Shown here piece by piece: positions 9,076 through 18,381 of a stretch of 64,000 bases of DNA (position 1 is the stretch's first letter; every line of letters begins with the position of its first letter). This DNA comes from CATQHD01 sp965202675 (GTDB lineage Bacteria; Actinomycetota; Acidimicrobiia; Spongiisociales; Spongiisociaceae), in the NCBI GenBank assembly GCA_965202675.1, contig OZ241842.1, positions 2,914,001 through 2,978,000 of the forward strand, given 5' to 3'. The notes below the pieces were generated by a model, which saw only the letters and a program-made list of their open reading frames with translations, had not been told where the DNA came from and searched no databases. A program made the translations under genes and the position numbers.

Positions 9076-10245
9076 GTGCGGATCCTCCACACCTCCGACT
9101 GGCATATCGGCAAGAAGATCGGCCGCTTCGACCGCCATGACGAATACCGCGAGGTCATCGACGAGGTGGTCGAGACAGCCGAACGGGAGCAGGTCGACCT
9201 GGTGGTGCACAGCGGGGATTTATTCGACCGCCACATCCCCCCCGTGGCGTCCCTCGCTCTAGGCTTGGAGGGCTTGGTGCGGCTGACCGACGGGGGAAGG
9301 CGGCCGGTGGTGGCCATCGCTGGCAACCACGACTCGCCGGATCTGTTCGATATCCTGGCGGGGTTCCTAGCCGACCGCAAGGTCCATCTGGTCGGGGAGA
9401 TCAAAGCCCCCGAAAAGGGAGCGGTGCTTGACCTAGAAACGCCGGACGGGCGGGCGGTGATCTCCTGCTTCCCTTTCCTGCGGGAGGGCCGCGCCTTCAA
9501 CGTGTGGACGCCGCCCGGCGAGCAGTACAAGAAGTACGCCGACCGGCTGCGCCGCATCTCCGAGGCCTACGCGCAGGCGGCTATGGAGAAGGCTGGCGGC
9601 GACGCGGTGACCCTGCTGGCGGCCCACTTCCTGATCGGGGGGGCCAAGGTGCACGGTCACGGTGCCCCCAGGGGGGAGCGGGAGCTACACATGGGGGAGG
9701 TATACGCCGCCGCGCCGCAGGCCGTCCCGATCGGTCCCCAGTACGTGGCGCTCGGCCATATCCACGCCCCCCAGCGAGCCCCCGACGCGGTTGCTCCGGC
9801 CGAGTACGCCGGGTCGCTCTTGGAGCTCGACTTCGGCGAGGCGGGTGAGAAGAAACGGGTGGTCCTGGTCGATGTCGAGCCCGGCCTCCCCGCCGAGGTG
9901 CGGTCGATACCGATCACGGGCGGGCGGCGCCTCCTGCGCCCCGAGGGGACGTGGGAGGAGATTGAGGCCATGGACGGCTTGGACGAGGCCTATCTGGACC
10001 TCACGGTGCACACCGCCGGGCCCGACCCCGGTCTAGCCGATCGGGCCCGCGAGCGGTTTCCTTATCTGGTCAAGGTGCGGGCCGAATACGAGCGGACCGA
10101 GCCGGAAAGGCGCTCGCGGGAGGGGCGGGCCATACCCGATCTCTACGGGGACTACTACCGGCGCACCGAAGGGGTCGAGCCGCCCGAGGAACTGCTGGAG
10201 GCGTTGCGGAAGCGGATGGAGGAGGAGGCCGGTGCGCCCGCTTGA
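9076..10245 (+). CDS. sbcD: Mre11/SbcD exonuclease subunit
   Basis: This 389-residue calcineurin-like phosphoesterase is the nuclease subunit of the Mre11-Rad50 (SbcCD) complex. Metal-binding motifs are in order: TSDWHIG (residues 7-13), HSGDLFDRH, AGNHDSPD, AAHFLIGG and LGHIHAPQ. Start is a GTG immediately after the herA stop (TGA-GTG), and the 3' end overlaps the sbcC start by 14 nt. SbcCD cleaves hairpins and blocked DNA ends. Here it very likely cooperates with NurA and HerA, which are encoded just upstream. Confidence 0.92.
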   Translation: MRILHTSDWHIGKKIGRFDRHDEYREVIDEVVETAEREQVDLVVHSGDLFDRHIPPVASLALGLEGLVRLTDGGRRPVVAIAGNHDSPDLFDILAGFLADRKVHLVGEIKAPEKGAVLDLETPDGRAVISCFPFLREGRAFNVWTPPGEQYKKYADRLRRISEAYAQAAMEKAGGDAVTLLAAHFLIGGAKVHGHGAPRGERELHMGEVYAAAPQAVPIGPQYVALGHIHAPQRAPDAVAPAEYAGSLLELDFGEAGEKKRVVLVDVEPGLPAEVRSIPITGGRRLLRPEGTWEEIEAMDGLDEAYLDLTVHTAGPDPGLADRARERFPYLVKVRAEYERTEPERRSREGRAIPDLYGDYYRRTEGVEPPEELLEALRKRMEEEAGAPA

Positions 10246-12754
10246 GCTCCGGCTCCGGAACTTCCGCTCCTTCCACGGCGAGGGCCACGTTTTCGACTTC
10301 CGCGGCCGGCGGCTGATCGGGGTGGTGGGGCCGATCGGGTCGGGCAAGAGCACCATCCTCGACGCCATCGCCTTCGCCCTATACGGGCGCACCCCCCGCA
10401 GCGGTAAGGCCACCAAGTCGCTCATCCACCTGCGAGCTGGCCACGCCGCCGTGTCTTTGCGGTTCGAGGTCGACGGGGAGATATGGGAGTCGGAGCGTAA
10501 CCTGCAACGTACAGGTAAGAGCCTGCACGCACTATATCGATTGCCCGCCGACGAACCTAATGCGGACCGGGTTGAGACCGTATTGCTTGATGGGCAGGTC
10601 AACGCCCGTGCCGAGGAGTTGCTCGGTCTGGATTTCCAGGGCTTCAGCCGGTCGGTCCTGCTGGCCCAAGGCCGCTTCGCCGAGTTCCTGAACGCCAGGC
10701 CGTCGGAGCGGGACCAGGTGCTCAAAGGGGTGTTCGGTTACGACCGGATCGACGCGATCCGCGAGCTGGCCCGCCAGGCTGCTAACGGCGGGGAGCGCGA
10801 GATCGAGAAGCTGGACATCCGGCTAGAGAACGCCCGGGCGGCCGAGGCCCGCCTGTCCGAGCGGAGGAAGGAGCTGGCCAGGGAGACGGCCCGCCTCGGG
10901 AAACTGGAAGCGTTCCGTCCCGACTTCGATGAACTGACCGGGCGCATCGAGGCCGCCAAGGCAAACAGAACGGCAGCCGAAACCCGGCTGGCCGAGCTCC
11001 GCAATCGAGCGGGCGGCCTGCCCGACCGGGCCGAGGCGGAGCGGAATCTGGAGAGGGCCCGCGGGGTCCGAGCACTGCTGGAAGAAGCCGAACAGGAGCT
11101 GGATAAGGCTTCGAGCCGGTCGGCGGCGGCGGAGAAGGCGACGGCGACCGAGGAGTTCAAGGAACGCGAGGAGAAGTGCAACAAGGCCGACGGCTGGATC
11201 GACCGGCTGGGGGACAGACAGAGGGCGGTTGAGGAGGCGGCGGCCGAAGCGGCCCGGGCAACCGCCGAGGCAGAGGAGGGCGAGAGGTCGGTCGAGGACG
11301 CCGGGGCGAAACTGGCTTCCGCCGAAGCAGGCCTCGAAGCCGCCGAAGCGGCCGCGCGGGAAACCGATTCCGGCCTGAGGCGGGCGGAAAAGTTGCTCTT
11401 GGACGCCCGGCACGCCGACATGGCGGGTTCATTGCGGGAGGGGCTGGCCGAGGGCGACGATTGTCCGGTGTGCGAACAGCCGGTGCATCGGGTTCCCCCG
11501 GTTGCTCCGGGCGCCGCCGCGGCCGCCGAGGAGGAGGTAGAGAGTGCCCGCTCCGCGCAACAGGAGTCCCAAGAGCGCCTACTCACCGCAACAGGGGGGG
11601 TGGAGGCCGGCAAAGCGGCTCTTGAAGCCGCCGAACAGCGCCTGGCCGATTCCCGCCGCCGGGTCGAGGCGGCGCGGGAGTCGGAGGCGGAGCGGCGCGC
11701 CCTGCTCGACCGCAGCCGCGCCGAGATAGAGGCCCTTCTGGGCGAGGGCGACCCCGCCGCCCTTCTGGAGGCGGCGCGGGCCGCCCTGGAAGCCCTGCGC
11801 AGCGAGGCGGCCGGGGCCCGCCGGGACCGGGAGGCCAAGCTGGGCCGGTTCAACAAAGCCGCGGCAGACGAAAAGCAGGCGCAGAGCTTTGTATCGGATC
11901 TGGAAACCCGGATCAGGGTTACCGCCGCCCTGCTGGGAACCGACACGGACATCCCGAAGGACGACCACGAGGCGGTCGGATCGGCGCTGACCGCCCTTCA
12001 CCAGGAATGGAACCGGATTACTTCCGGCCTTGAACGGACGATAGAGGCGGAGCAGGCCAAGGCTAAAGCGGATTCCGACCGACTGGCCGCACTGCGGGCC
12101 GAGCACGACGTCGAGGGTTCGATAGGGGAGTCGTTGGCCGCGGTCGGCGCCGCATGCGGCCTGATACGGGCAACGGTCGAACAGGACGAGCAGCTGCTGG
12201 CCGGCCTGGAAGACCTGGAGGCAGAGATAAAGGACTGCAAGCGAAAGGTCCGGCTGAACAGCAGGCTGGTCGATGACCTGACCGATTCCAGGTTTATCCG
12301 CTTCCTGCTCGAAGAGGAGATGGCCTTGCTGTCCGGTCTGGGGTCCGAGCACTTCGAACGTTTGTCGTCGGGCCGTTACCGCTTCACCGAGGACGGGAAG
12401 TTCGACGTGATGGACCTGAACGCGGCGGAGGCGGTGCGGCGGGCGGACAGCCTGTCGGGCGGCGAGACCTTCCTGGCCTCGCTCGGGCTGTCGCTCGGTT
12501 TGGCCGAGATGGTCGGCAGGAGGGGAGGCCGCCTGGACGCCTTCTTCCTCGACGAGGGGTTCGGCACCCTCGACCCCGAGCACCTGGACCTCGCAATGGA
12601 AGGCATAGAATCGCTGGTGTCCGACCGCGAGCAACGCTTGGTGATGGTGGTTTCCCACGTTTCCGAAGTCCGCGAACGCATCGAGGACCTGATCGAGCTC
12701 GACAACGACAGCACTACCGGCGACTCAAGGGTGGTATCCGGCGGATCTGCGTAA
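10232..12754 (+). CDS. sbcC: Rad50/SbcC SMC-like ATPase subunit
   Basis: This 840-residue protein has the full Rad50 architecture. Walker A is GPIGSGKSTILDAIAFALYG (about residue 34). Two long Ala/Glu/Arg-rich coiled-coil arms flank the zinc hook DDCPVCEQPV (about residue 411). The ABC signature is SLSGGETFLASLGLSLGLAE (about 740), Walker B is FFLDEGFGTLDPE (about 771), and the H-loop is VVSHVSEVRERI. It tethers DNA ends and drives the SbcD nuclease. It starts at a GTG overlapping sbcD and closes the operon. At 840 residues it is shorter than E. coli SbcC, close to archaeal and actinobacterial Rad50. Confidence 0.93.
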   Translation: MRPLELRLRNFRSFHGEGHVFDFRGRRLIGVVGPIGSGKSTILDAIAFALYGRTPRSGKATKSLIHLRAGHAAVSLRFEVDGEIWESERNLQRTGKSLHALYRLPADEPNADRVETVLLDGQVNARAEELLGLDFQGFSRSVLLAQGRFAEFLNARPSERDQVLKGVFGYDRIDAIRELARQAANGGEREIEKLDIRLENARAAEARLSERRKELARETARLGKLEAFRPDFDELTGRIEAAKANRTAAETRLAELRNRAGGLPDRAEAERNLERARGVRALLEEAEQELDKASSRSAAAEKATATEEFKEREEKCNKADGWIDRLGDRQRAVEEAAAEAARATAEAEEGERSVEDAGAKLASAEAGLEAAEAAARETDSGLRRAEKLLLDARHADMAGSLREGLAEGDDCPVCEQPVHRVPPVAPGAAAAAEEEVESARSAQQESQERLLTATGGVEAGKAALEAAEQRLADSRRRVEAARESEAERRALLDRSRAEIEALLGEGDPAALLEAARAALEALRSEAAGARRDREAKLGRFNKAAADEKQAQSFVSDLETRIRVTAALLGTDTDIPKDDHEAVGSALTALHQEWNRITSGLERTIEAEQAKAKADSDRLAALRAEHDVEGSIGESLAAVGAACGLIRATVEQDEQLLAGLEDLEAEIKDCKRKVRLNSRLVDDLTDSRFIRFLLEEEMALLSGLGSEHFERLSSGRYRFTEDGKFDVMDLNAAEAVRRADSLSGGETFLASLGLSLGLAEMVGRRGGRLDAFFLDEGFGTLDPEHLDLAMEGIESLVSDREQRLVMVVSHVSEVRERIEDLIELDNDSTTGDSRVVSGGSA

Positions 12755-12788
12755 CCGTATGTGAAAGCACAGGGCCGTTCTTGCTTGG

Positions 12789-12864
12789 TTCACGGGCTGA
12801 AGGCGACAAGAAGCTCGGTAACGCCGAGAGCGCGTTCTCTCCTTGCTCTTCTTGATCCCGTGAA
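12789..12864. terminator. Imperfect long hairpin between convergent sbcC and methyltransferase genes
   Basis: TTCACGGG (12789-12796) pairs with CCCGTGAA (12857-12864). Inside lie CAAGAAG/CTTCTTG and a small CTCGG/CCGAG hairpin. The nested structure sits between two converging genes, so a bidirectional terminator is the simplest reading. No clear T-run follows. Confidence 0.4.
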
Positions 12865-12907
12865 AGGCCGTATCTGGACGCGGTAACGGACCAGTTGGAT
12901 GCTCATT

Positions 12908-14587
12908 TCAATTCGACTGTAACCGTTTGTTGCGGTATTCTACATAGTATTCCAGGGCTTTGTGCCTGGCACGGGCCAGGTCCACCAGAAGGCCGATGGA
13001 GGCCACCCGGAGGCGGCCCTCCTGGGAGTTCTCGTCCCTGAAGGCGGTGAGGGTGATGTCCCGTCCGCTCTTGCGGTTGTTGCAGGAGGGGCACAAGGCG
13101 GCCCGATTGGTGATCTGGTGATCTCCTCCCTGAGATACGGGTATGACATGGTCGAGAACGAAATTATCCGCAGATCTATCCAGCTTGTACACCCCTGGCG
13201 AGGCTTCGAAGGTGTTGGCGAATCCGCACGTCCAGCACCGCCAGTCTGACAGTTTCAGTAGGAAGTTACGCATCTCGGCTTTAGGTATATCGCTGCTGGG
13301 TTGCTTGAACTGACGTTCGCGCCGTTTTATAGTGACGGTCGATATCGGGTCTCGGGTCGTTCGTTCGGGAATATCGCCGGGCCGGATTATCCGTATATCG
13401 GCGTCGGCTATCAGGGCGGTCTGGCTTCCTTCTTCTTTCATCGCCAGATTCGGGTTCTGTCCATCCACGGCATAATGGAACTTGCTGAACTGCCGCCTCA
13501 CCACGGTCAGGGCGCGGGGGTTTATATCACAGGCAATCCACTGTCGACCCATGCGTTCCGCCGCCACCGGTACATAGGCGCATCCGGCGAATGGGTCCAG
13601 CACCACATCACCGGGGTTAGAAGACGACAAGATAAAGATTTCTGCTAACCTGACCGGTTTCTGGGTGGGGTAACCGGTTTTCTCGGGATGGTTCCCCTTT
13701 ATATGAGAAAGGTAGATCACATCATCCTGTTTTTTGAACTCTTTGTCGAAGTTAAACAGAATATCGGTATCTACCAGCTCTCTACCTAGTTCTTTTGTTA
13801 CCTTTTTGACTCTTCCCAAGATCAGCTTATCATTGCTGTTCTTGACACTACCGTACAAAACCTTGTTGTTGCTAAGAAATCGCTTGTATCGGTTTCTATA
13901 TTCACTTTCTGCCTTTTTGACTGGATTATGGGTGTAGTCATCAGATTTAGAATAACGCAGAATAGTGTCATGATTGCTAGCGAAGTTTTTGATTGCATTA
14001 GACATCTTGCCATAGGTCCAAGTCATTTCATTGCGAAGGTTGATCTGCCCGAAGACAGCGTCCATCACCAGCCGCAGATACGAGTTGGCTGTGGGGTCGC
14101 AATGCAAGTACATCAGTCCGGTTGGTTTCAGCACCCTATGCATCTGGATGATGCGGATGGCCATGTAGGAAAGGTAGGCGGCGTGTCCGTCGGAATGGGA
14201 GTATCGGGCGGCGTCAATGACTTTGGCCACTGCTAGGTGTTGCGCTTCTATCTTGTCCAGCCATTCCTCGTGGATGTCTTTCTCCCAGGTCCAGATGTCG
14301 GAGAACCGGGCGGTCGCGTCTCCGTTGTCGGGCCACTCGATGTTCGATTTGCCGGCCGCGGCGCGGTCGTGGATCTCCCAGTCGGCCAGGGTTTGTTTCT
14401 CCAGAGCCAGCTCTTTGGTGCTCAGAGGGGGTTTCAGCCTGCCGGTGAAGGCGTAGTTCTTGGCGAACGGCGGGTCGGTCACTATCAGATCCACTGTTTC
14501 ATTGTCCATGGCTTCGAGCAGTTCAAGGTTGTCGGCTATCACCATGCACCGGTTCAGAGGGTGGGGGGAGTCGAACTGGCTGGTCAT
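12908..14587 (-). CDS. DNA methyltransferase fused to an HNH nuclease domain, copy 1
   Basis: This 559-residue protein joins a beta-class amino-methyltransferase to an HNH domain. The catalytic motif TDPPFAKNY is at residues 37-45, before the SAM-binding motif DPFAGCAYVPVAAERMGR (about 327), the order seen in Mod-type enzymes. Between them, about residues 185-300, is a target-recognition-like region that differs completely from copy 2 and is visibly AT-richer. The C terminus has the zinc-HNH pattern CWTC, LDHVIPVSQGG and CPSCNNRK. Such fusions may modify and cut the same DNA, but this is untested. Its N-terminal 180 residues are nearly the same as those of copy 2. Confidence 0.85.
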   Translation of the reverse strand: MTSQFDSPHPLNRCMVIADNLELLEAMDNETVDLIVTDPPFAKNYAFTGRLKPPLSTKELALEKQTLADWEIHDRAAAGKSNIEWPDNGDATARFSDIWTWEKDIHEEWLDKIEAQHLAVAKVIDAARYSHSDGHAAYLSYMAIRIIQMHRVLKPTGLMYLHCDPTANSYLRLVMDAVFGQINLRNEMTWTYGKMSNAIKNFASNHDTILRYSKSDDYTHNPVKKAESEYRNRYKRFLSNNKVLYGSVKNSNDKLILGRVKKVTKELGRELVDTDILFNFDKEFKKQDDVIYLSHIKGNHPEKTGYPTQKPVRLAEIFILSSSNPGDVVLDPFAGCAYVPVAAERMGRQWIACDINPRALTVVRRQFSKFHYAVDGQNPNLAMKEEGSQTALIADADIRIIRPGDIPERTTRDPISTVTIKRRERQFKQPSSDIPKAEMRNFLLKLSDWRCWTCGFANTFEASPGVYKLDRSADNFVLDHVIPVSQGGDHQITNRAALCPSCNNRKSGRDITLTAFRDENSQEGRLRVASIGLLVDLARARHKALEYYVEYRNKRLQSN

Positions 14588-14648
14588 CGCGGTTTCCTTG
14601 CCTTATGGGTGTTCTGGCCGCCTCAGCGTACACCGGGGGTGTGACATT

Positions 14649-14730
14649 CTACGGGAGAGGGACGATCCCGCGGCCTTCTGCCTTGGCCGACCGGCCCATC
14701 AGCTCGGCCAAGGCCTTCCGCACCGTAATG
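14649..14730 (-). pseudogene. Detached copy of the gpsA 3' end
   Basis: The minus strand encodes VRKALAELMGRSAKAEGRGI, which matches the last 20-odd residues of the intact gpsA (VRKALAELMGRSAKAEGHGI). DNA identity continues into the upstream region of methyltransferase copy 1. The fragment begins right at the stop codon of the NIPSNAP gene. It is a junction scar of a tandem duplication, not a gene. Confidence 0.85.
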
Positions 14731-14731
14731 T

Positions 14732-15022
14732 CTATAGAGCGGTCAGCATCCTGGCGTCGACGTTGGTGATGTAGTCCATGGGGTCGAACGACATCTCGCC
14801 GCGGCGGGGGTCGGCGTAGTAGCGCTCGGCCGCCTCCTCGAAGGTCCCCTCGCCGTCGTAGTGGGCGATCCACACATACTGGTAGGCCTCCTCGACCAGC
14901 CAGGGGCCTTCCCGCCGGAAGCCGTGGTCCAGGCGGATCGGCAGGAGCTCCTCGTCCACCTTGGCCGCGAACTCCTCGAGCACGCCGGGCTTCAGGTCGT
15001 AGATGCGCAGTTGAGCGGTCAT
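14732..15022 (-). CDS. NIPSNAP-like small protein
   Basis: This 96-residue protein starts MTAQLRIYDLKPGVLEEFAA and contains WIAHYDGEGTFEEAAERYYAD, the pattern of NIPSNAP-family dimeric alpha-beta barrel proteins. These are small ferredoxin-fold proteins of mostly unknown function. The ATG lies 7 nt after the stop of methyltransferase copy 2, so it probably shares that transcript. A second copy expected after methyltransferase copy 1 is absent. Confidence 0.75.
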   Translation of the reverse strand: MTAQLRIYDLKPGVLEEFAAKVDEELLPIRLDHGFRREGPWLVEEAYQYVWIAHYDGEGTFEEAAERYYADPRRGEMSFDPMDYITNVDARMLTAL

Positions 15023-15029
15023 GCAGGCA

Positions 15030-16634
15030 TCATACCGGTTCTTCGCGCCGGAGGGGGGAGACCCGGCGCCCGCCTGCCCGGTCGAGGTACAGATCCAGCG
15101 TCTTTTCCCTCGCCCATGTCAGATTGATCAGGTCGCCCTCCGGAACCTGGAGCTCTCCGGCGGCGATGATTTCGCGGCGGAACTCGTCCAGAGGGATCCG
15201 GCGGTCCCTCTTCTGCTGGTTGTGATGCGGACAGAGCGGAGCCCGGTTGGGCAACCGGTTGGAACCCTCCGCCGACCTCGGATCGATGTGGTCCAGATGG
15301 AAGTTGACGGGCCGCCGGATGACCGACCCGTCCGGCCGCCGGTTGGCGAACCCGCAGCACCAGGCCTGATAGCCGGACAGCTCCAACAGCATGACCAGCA
15401 TTTCCCGGGCCGGTATATCGGACGCCGGAACCTTGTACCTGCGTTCGCGTGGCCTCATGGCGGCGGCCGGCGCCGGATCCCGGGTCGCCCGCTCCGGTAT
15501 GCCGTCGGGCCGGATTATCCGGATGTCGGCGTCAGCGATCAGGGCGGTCTGTCGGCCTTGCTCCATTTCCAGATCGGGGCTGCGGCCGTCCACCGCGTAA
15601 TGGAACTTGTTGAACTGCCGCCTGACCACGGTCATGGCGCGCGGGTTGATGTCGCATGCTATCCACTGCCTGCCCAGCCGCTCAGCCGCCACCGGAACAT
15701 AGGCGCACCCGGCGAACGGGTCCAACACCACATCGCCGGGGTTGGAGGAGGCCCTGATGATGCATTCGGCGAGGGCCGCCGGCTTCTGAGTGGGGTAGCC
15801 GGTGCGTTCCGGATCGGTGCTGCCTATATAGGGGATGTTCCACACGTCCCGCATGTTCACCCAGTTGTAAACCCCGCGTTCGTCTTGAAAGAACTCTGCT
15901 TGGCCTCCTCCGTAATTGACCACGCCGGGTTTGCGCGACTTGGACTTTGTGTACGACTTTTCCTTCGGTTTATTATAGGTCCATTCGTTGCTTTTTGAAT
16001 AGAAAAATATGGTGTCGTGTTTCTTGGAGAAACTGGTGCGTGAAGCCCCGCCGGTTTTATACGACCATACGATTTCGTTGCGGAAGTTGTTCGCTCCGAA
16101 CACCGCATCGAATACGAGCCTCAGATAGGAGTTGGCTGTCGGGTCGCAGTGCAGGAACATCGAACCGGTCGGTTTCAGCACCCTTCTCATCTCGACCAGC
16201 CGGATGGCCATGTAGGACAGGTAGGCGGCGTGTCCGTCCGAGTGCGAATACCGGGCGGCGTCGATCACCTTCGCCGCCGCCCGGTGCTGCGCCTCGATCT
16301 TGTCCAGCCACTCCTCGTGGATGTCTTTCTCCCAGGTCCAGATGTCGGAGAACCGGGCGGTCGCATCTCCATTGTCGGGCCATTCGATGTTCGCCTTGTC
16401 GGCGGCGGCGCGGTCGTGGATCCCCCAGCCGGCCAGGGTCTGTTTCTCCAGAGCCAGCTCTTCGGCGCTCAGAGGGGGCTTCAGCTTGCCGGTGAAGGCG
16501 TAGTTCTTGGCGAACGGCGGGTCGGTGACGATCAGATCCACCGTCTCGTTGTCCATGGCCCTCAGCAGATCCAGGTTGTCGGCGATCACCATGTGGCGGT
16601 TGAGAGGGTGCGGGGAGTCGAGTTGGCTGGTCAT
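15030..16634 (-). CDS. DNA methyltransferase fused to an HNH nuclease domain, copy 2
   Basis: This 534-residue paralogue of copy 1 has the same layout: TDPPFAKNY (residues 37-45), a shared segment around WPDNGDATARFSDIWTWEKD, a divergent recognition region (about 185-275), DPFAGCAYVPVAAERLGR (about 301), and a C-terminal HNH domain with CCGFANRR, LDHIDPRSAEG and LCPHHNQQKRDRR. The recognition regions share almost nothing except HDTI.FYSKS, so the two enzymes should read different sites. It lies downstream of gpsA with a 138-nt gap and upstream of the NIPSNAP gene. The recent C-terminal drift also makes the two HNH domains different. Confidence 0.85.
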   Translation of the reverse strand: MTSQLDSPHPLNRHMVIADNLDLLRAMDNETVDLIVTDPPFAKNYAFTGKLKPPLSAEELALEKQTLAGWGIHDRAAADKANIEWPDNGDATARFSDIWTWEKDIHEEWLDKIEAQHRAAAKVIDAARYSHSDGHAAYLSYMAIRLVEMRRVLKPTGSMFLHCDPTANSYLRLVFDAVFGANNFRNEIVWSYKTGGASRTSFSKKHDTIFFYSKSNEWTYNKPKEKSYTKSKSRKPGVVNYGGGQAEFFQDERGVYNWVNMRDVWNIPYIGSTDPERTGYPTQKPAALAECIIRASSNPGDVVLDPFAGCAYVPVAAERLGRQWIACDINPRAMTVVRRQFNKFHYAVDGRSPDLEMEQGRQTALIADADIRIIRPDGIPERATRDPAPAAAMRPRERRYKVPASDIPAREMLVMLLELSGYQAWCCGFANRRPDGSVIRRPVNFHLDHIDPRSAEGSNRLPNRAPLCPHHNQQKRDRRIPLDEFRREIIAAGELQVPEGDLINLTWAREKTLDLYLDRAGGRRVSPLRREEPV

Positions 16635-16772
16635 CGTGTCTCCTTGTCCGGTGTCCGGTGTCTGGCGGATGCTCCCCGGACTCCCTCAATGTATACCGGC
16701 GGTGAGACATTCTACGGCAGGGCTACAGCCGGGAGGCGGGGCCAGACCGCGGCCATCCGGATGCGGGCCGTG

Positions 16773-17801
16773 TCAGATGACGATTCCGTGTCCTTCCGCC
16801 TTGGCCGACCGGCCCATCAGCTCGGCCAGGGCCTTCCGCACCGTTACCCCCTCGTAGAGGATCTGCCCGACCGCCGCGGCTATTGGCATCTCCACGCCGT
16901 GCCGGGAGGCCAAGCCGAGCACCGCCCCGGTCGTCTTCACCCCCTCGGCCACCATGTTGGTCTCTGCCAGGATCTCTTCGATGCCCCTCCCCCTGCCGAG
17001 CTGGAGGCCCACCCGGTTGTTGCGGCTGCTGGGGCTGCCGCAGGTGGCTATGAGGTCACCCACTCCCGCCAGCCCCCCGAACGTCAGCGCCCGGCCGCCC
17101 AAGGCGATGCCCAGACGGGTCATCTCGGCCAGGCCCCTCGTTACCAGGGCGGCCATCGTGTTCATCCCGAACCCCAGCCCGACCGCGGCCCCCGCCGCGA
17201 TGGCCATGACGTTTTTGGCGGCGCCCGCCGTCTCCACCCCGATCACGTCCGGGTTGGTGTACACCCGCAGCCTCGGGGATGCGAACAGGCACTGGATCCG
17301 GCGGGCGGCCTCGCGGTCCCCGACGGCGATGACCGCGGCGGCCGGCTGGCCTTTCATGATCTCGGGCGCCAGGTTGGGGCCGGACAGCGCGCCCACCGCA
17401 TCGGGGTCGTGGCCTTCCAGCACCTCCAGGGTTACCTGTGACATCCGCATGCCGGTGCCCGTCTCGATGCCTTTGGCGAGGCTCACCACGGGGATGGAGG
17501 CGGGAATCATGCCCCCGGCCCGGTCGAGCACCGCCCGGTATCCGTGGGAGGGCACCGCCATCATCACCAGGTCGGCCCCCTCCAGCGCCTCGTCCAGCCT
17601 CGAAGTGGCCGCCACCGCCGCCGGCAGCGGGAACCCCGCCAGATAGTCGGGGTTCTCGCGGTCGGTGTTGATCCGCTCGGCCAGCGCCGCCCGCCTCGCC
17701 CACAACGAAACCTCGGCGCCGGCGGAGGCCAGGCACGCAATGGCCGTCCCCCACGAACCTGCCCCGATGACCGCCGCCCGCATAGGAGAATCGTAGGACA
17801 T
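16773..17801 (-). CDS. gpsA: NAD(P)-dependent glycerol-3-phosphate dehydrogenase
   Basis: This 342-residue enzyme makes sn-glycerol 3-phosphate for phospholipid synthesis from dihydroxyacetone phosphate. It shows the Rossmann motif GAGSWGTAIA (about residue 12), the SLAKGIETGT and LSGPNLAPEI motifs, the catalytic-lysine region ETAGAAKNVMAIAAG, and the C-terminal GLAGVGDLIATC with NRVG. I chose the ATG at 17801 because GAGAGGAGCG precedes it; a reading frame open to 17954 adds only non-conserved residues. Its last 27 codons are duplicated at 14649-14730. Confidence 0.93.
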   Translation of the reverse strand: MSYDSPMRAAVIGAGSWGTAIACLASAGAEVSLWARRAALAERINTDRENPDYLAGFPLPAAVAATSRLDEALEGADLVMMAVPSHGYRAVLDRAGGMIPASIPVVSLAKGIETGTGMRMSQVTLEVLEGHDPDAVGALSGPNLAPEIMKGQPAAAVIAVGDREAARRIQCLFASPRLRVYTNPDVIGVETAGAAKNVMAIAAGAAVGLGFGMNTMAALVTRGLAEMTRLGIALGGRALTFGGLAGVGDLIATCGSPSSRNNRVGLQLGRGRGIEEILAETNMVAEGVKTTGAVLGLASRHGVEMPIAAAVGQILYEGVTVRKALAELMGRSAKAEGHGIVI

Positions 17802-18381
17802 CCCGCTCCTCTCCGTCAGCCCCAGCGGGCCGCAGGCGGCATCTGCCGGGCCGGCCGCCTCGAGACCCCATTCATGAGCTCGCGAAAAGATTCTCGAACA
17901 ACCCCCTATACGGCAGGCCGAAAATGCTGTATAAAGAAGAAGACCAAAGCACAAACACCGCTGTGGGTTTCTAGAGAGGCGGCGGTAATCGATTCACGGA
18001 TCTCGCCCGGCCGGCTTCTCGGACCGGGGCGGCCCCACGCGGCCCGCAGCGGGATTCTTCAAGGTGGCGGCGGCGGGGGAGGGCAACCCGGCGGAGCCGG
18101 GCGGGGCGCGGGGGTTTTCGCGATTTCGGGGTCGCCGGGATTCAGGAAAGTACCTTCTGGCAGGGAATTATGGCGGGGAAAGAAGGCCGGCGGCGGGAGT
18201 TTTTCGCCGGCTGGGCGGGTTTGCGGTCGGGGTGGGCGGGACCGGCGGGCGGCGCCGGTTGTCTATGCCGGATTCCGTCTCTCCGCTCCTTGAGCCGGCC
18301 GGACTTGCTGCGGCGCGGGATGCTTCCGGCGGCGGATGGCAACAGGGTGGTGGGCGCCCTTCGGCTATCCTGCCGCTCCGC
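17802..18381. repeat. Gene-free stretch holding a repeat-family core, copy R5
   Basis: This is the 580-bp gap between divergent gpsA and the YchF-like gene. At about 18064-18135 it carries the family core in plus orientation: a G-rich run GGCGGCGGCGGGGGAGGG, a CCCGGCGGAGCCGGG hairpin, then GGGTTTTCGCGATTTC. A GCGAAAAGATTCTCG motif near 17881 resembles the one at about 41038. Open frames here are low-complexity and I do not trust them. Promoters for both flanking genes should lie here, but I cannot place them. Confidence 0.5.

Noticed and set aside
10738..11952. A 404-codon Ser/Arg/Ala-rich minus-strand frame opposite sbcC
   Set aside because: This is the reverse reading of the Ala/Glu/Arg coiled coil. 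No start signal and no family.
14649..14873. A 74-codon gene behind the NIPSNAP gene
   Set aside because: Its C-terminal half is the displaced gpsA tail and its N-terminal half is the NIPSNAP gene out of frame.
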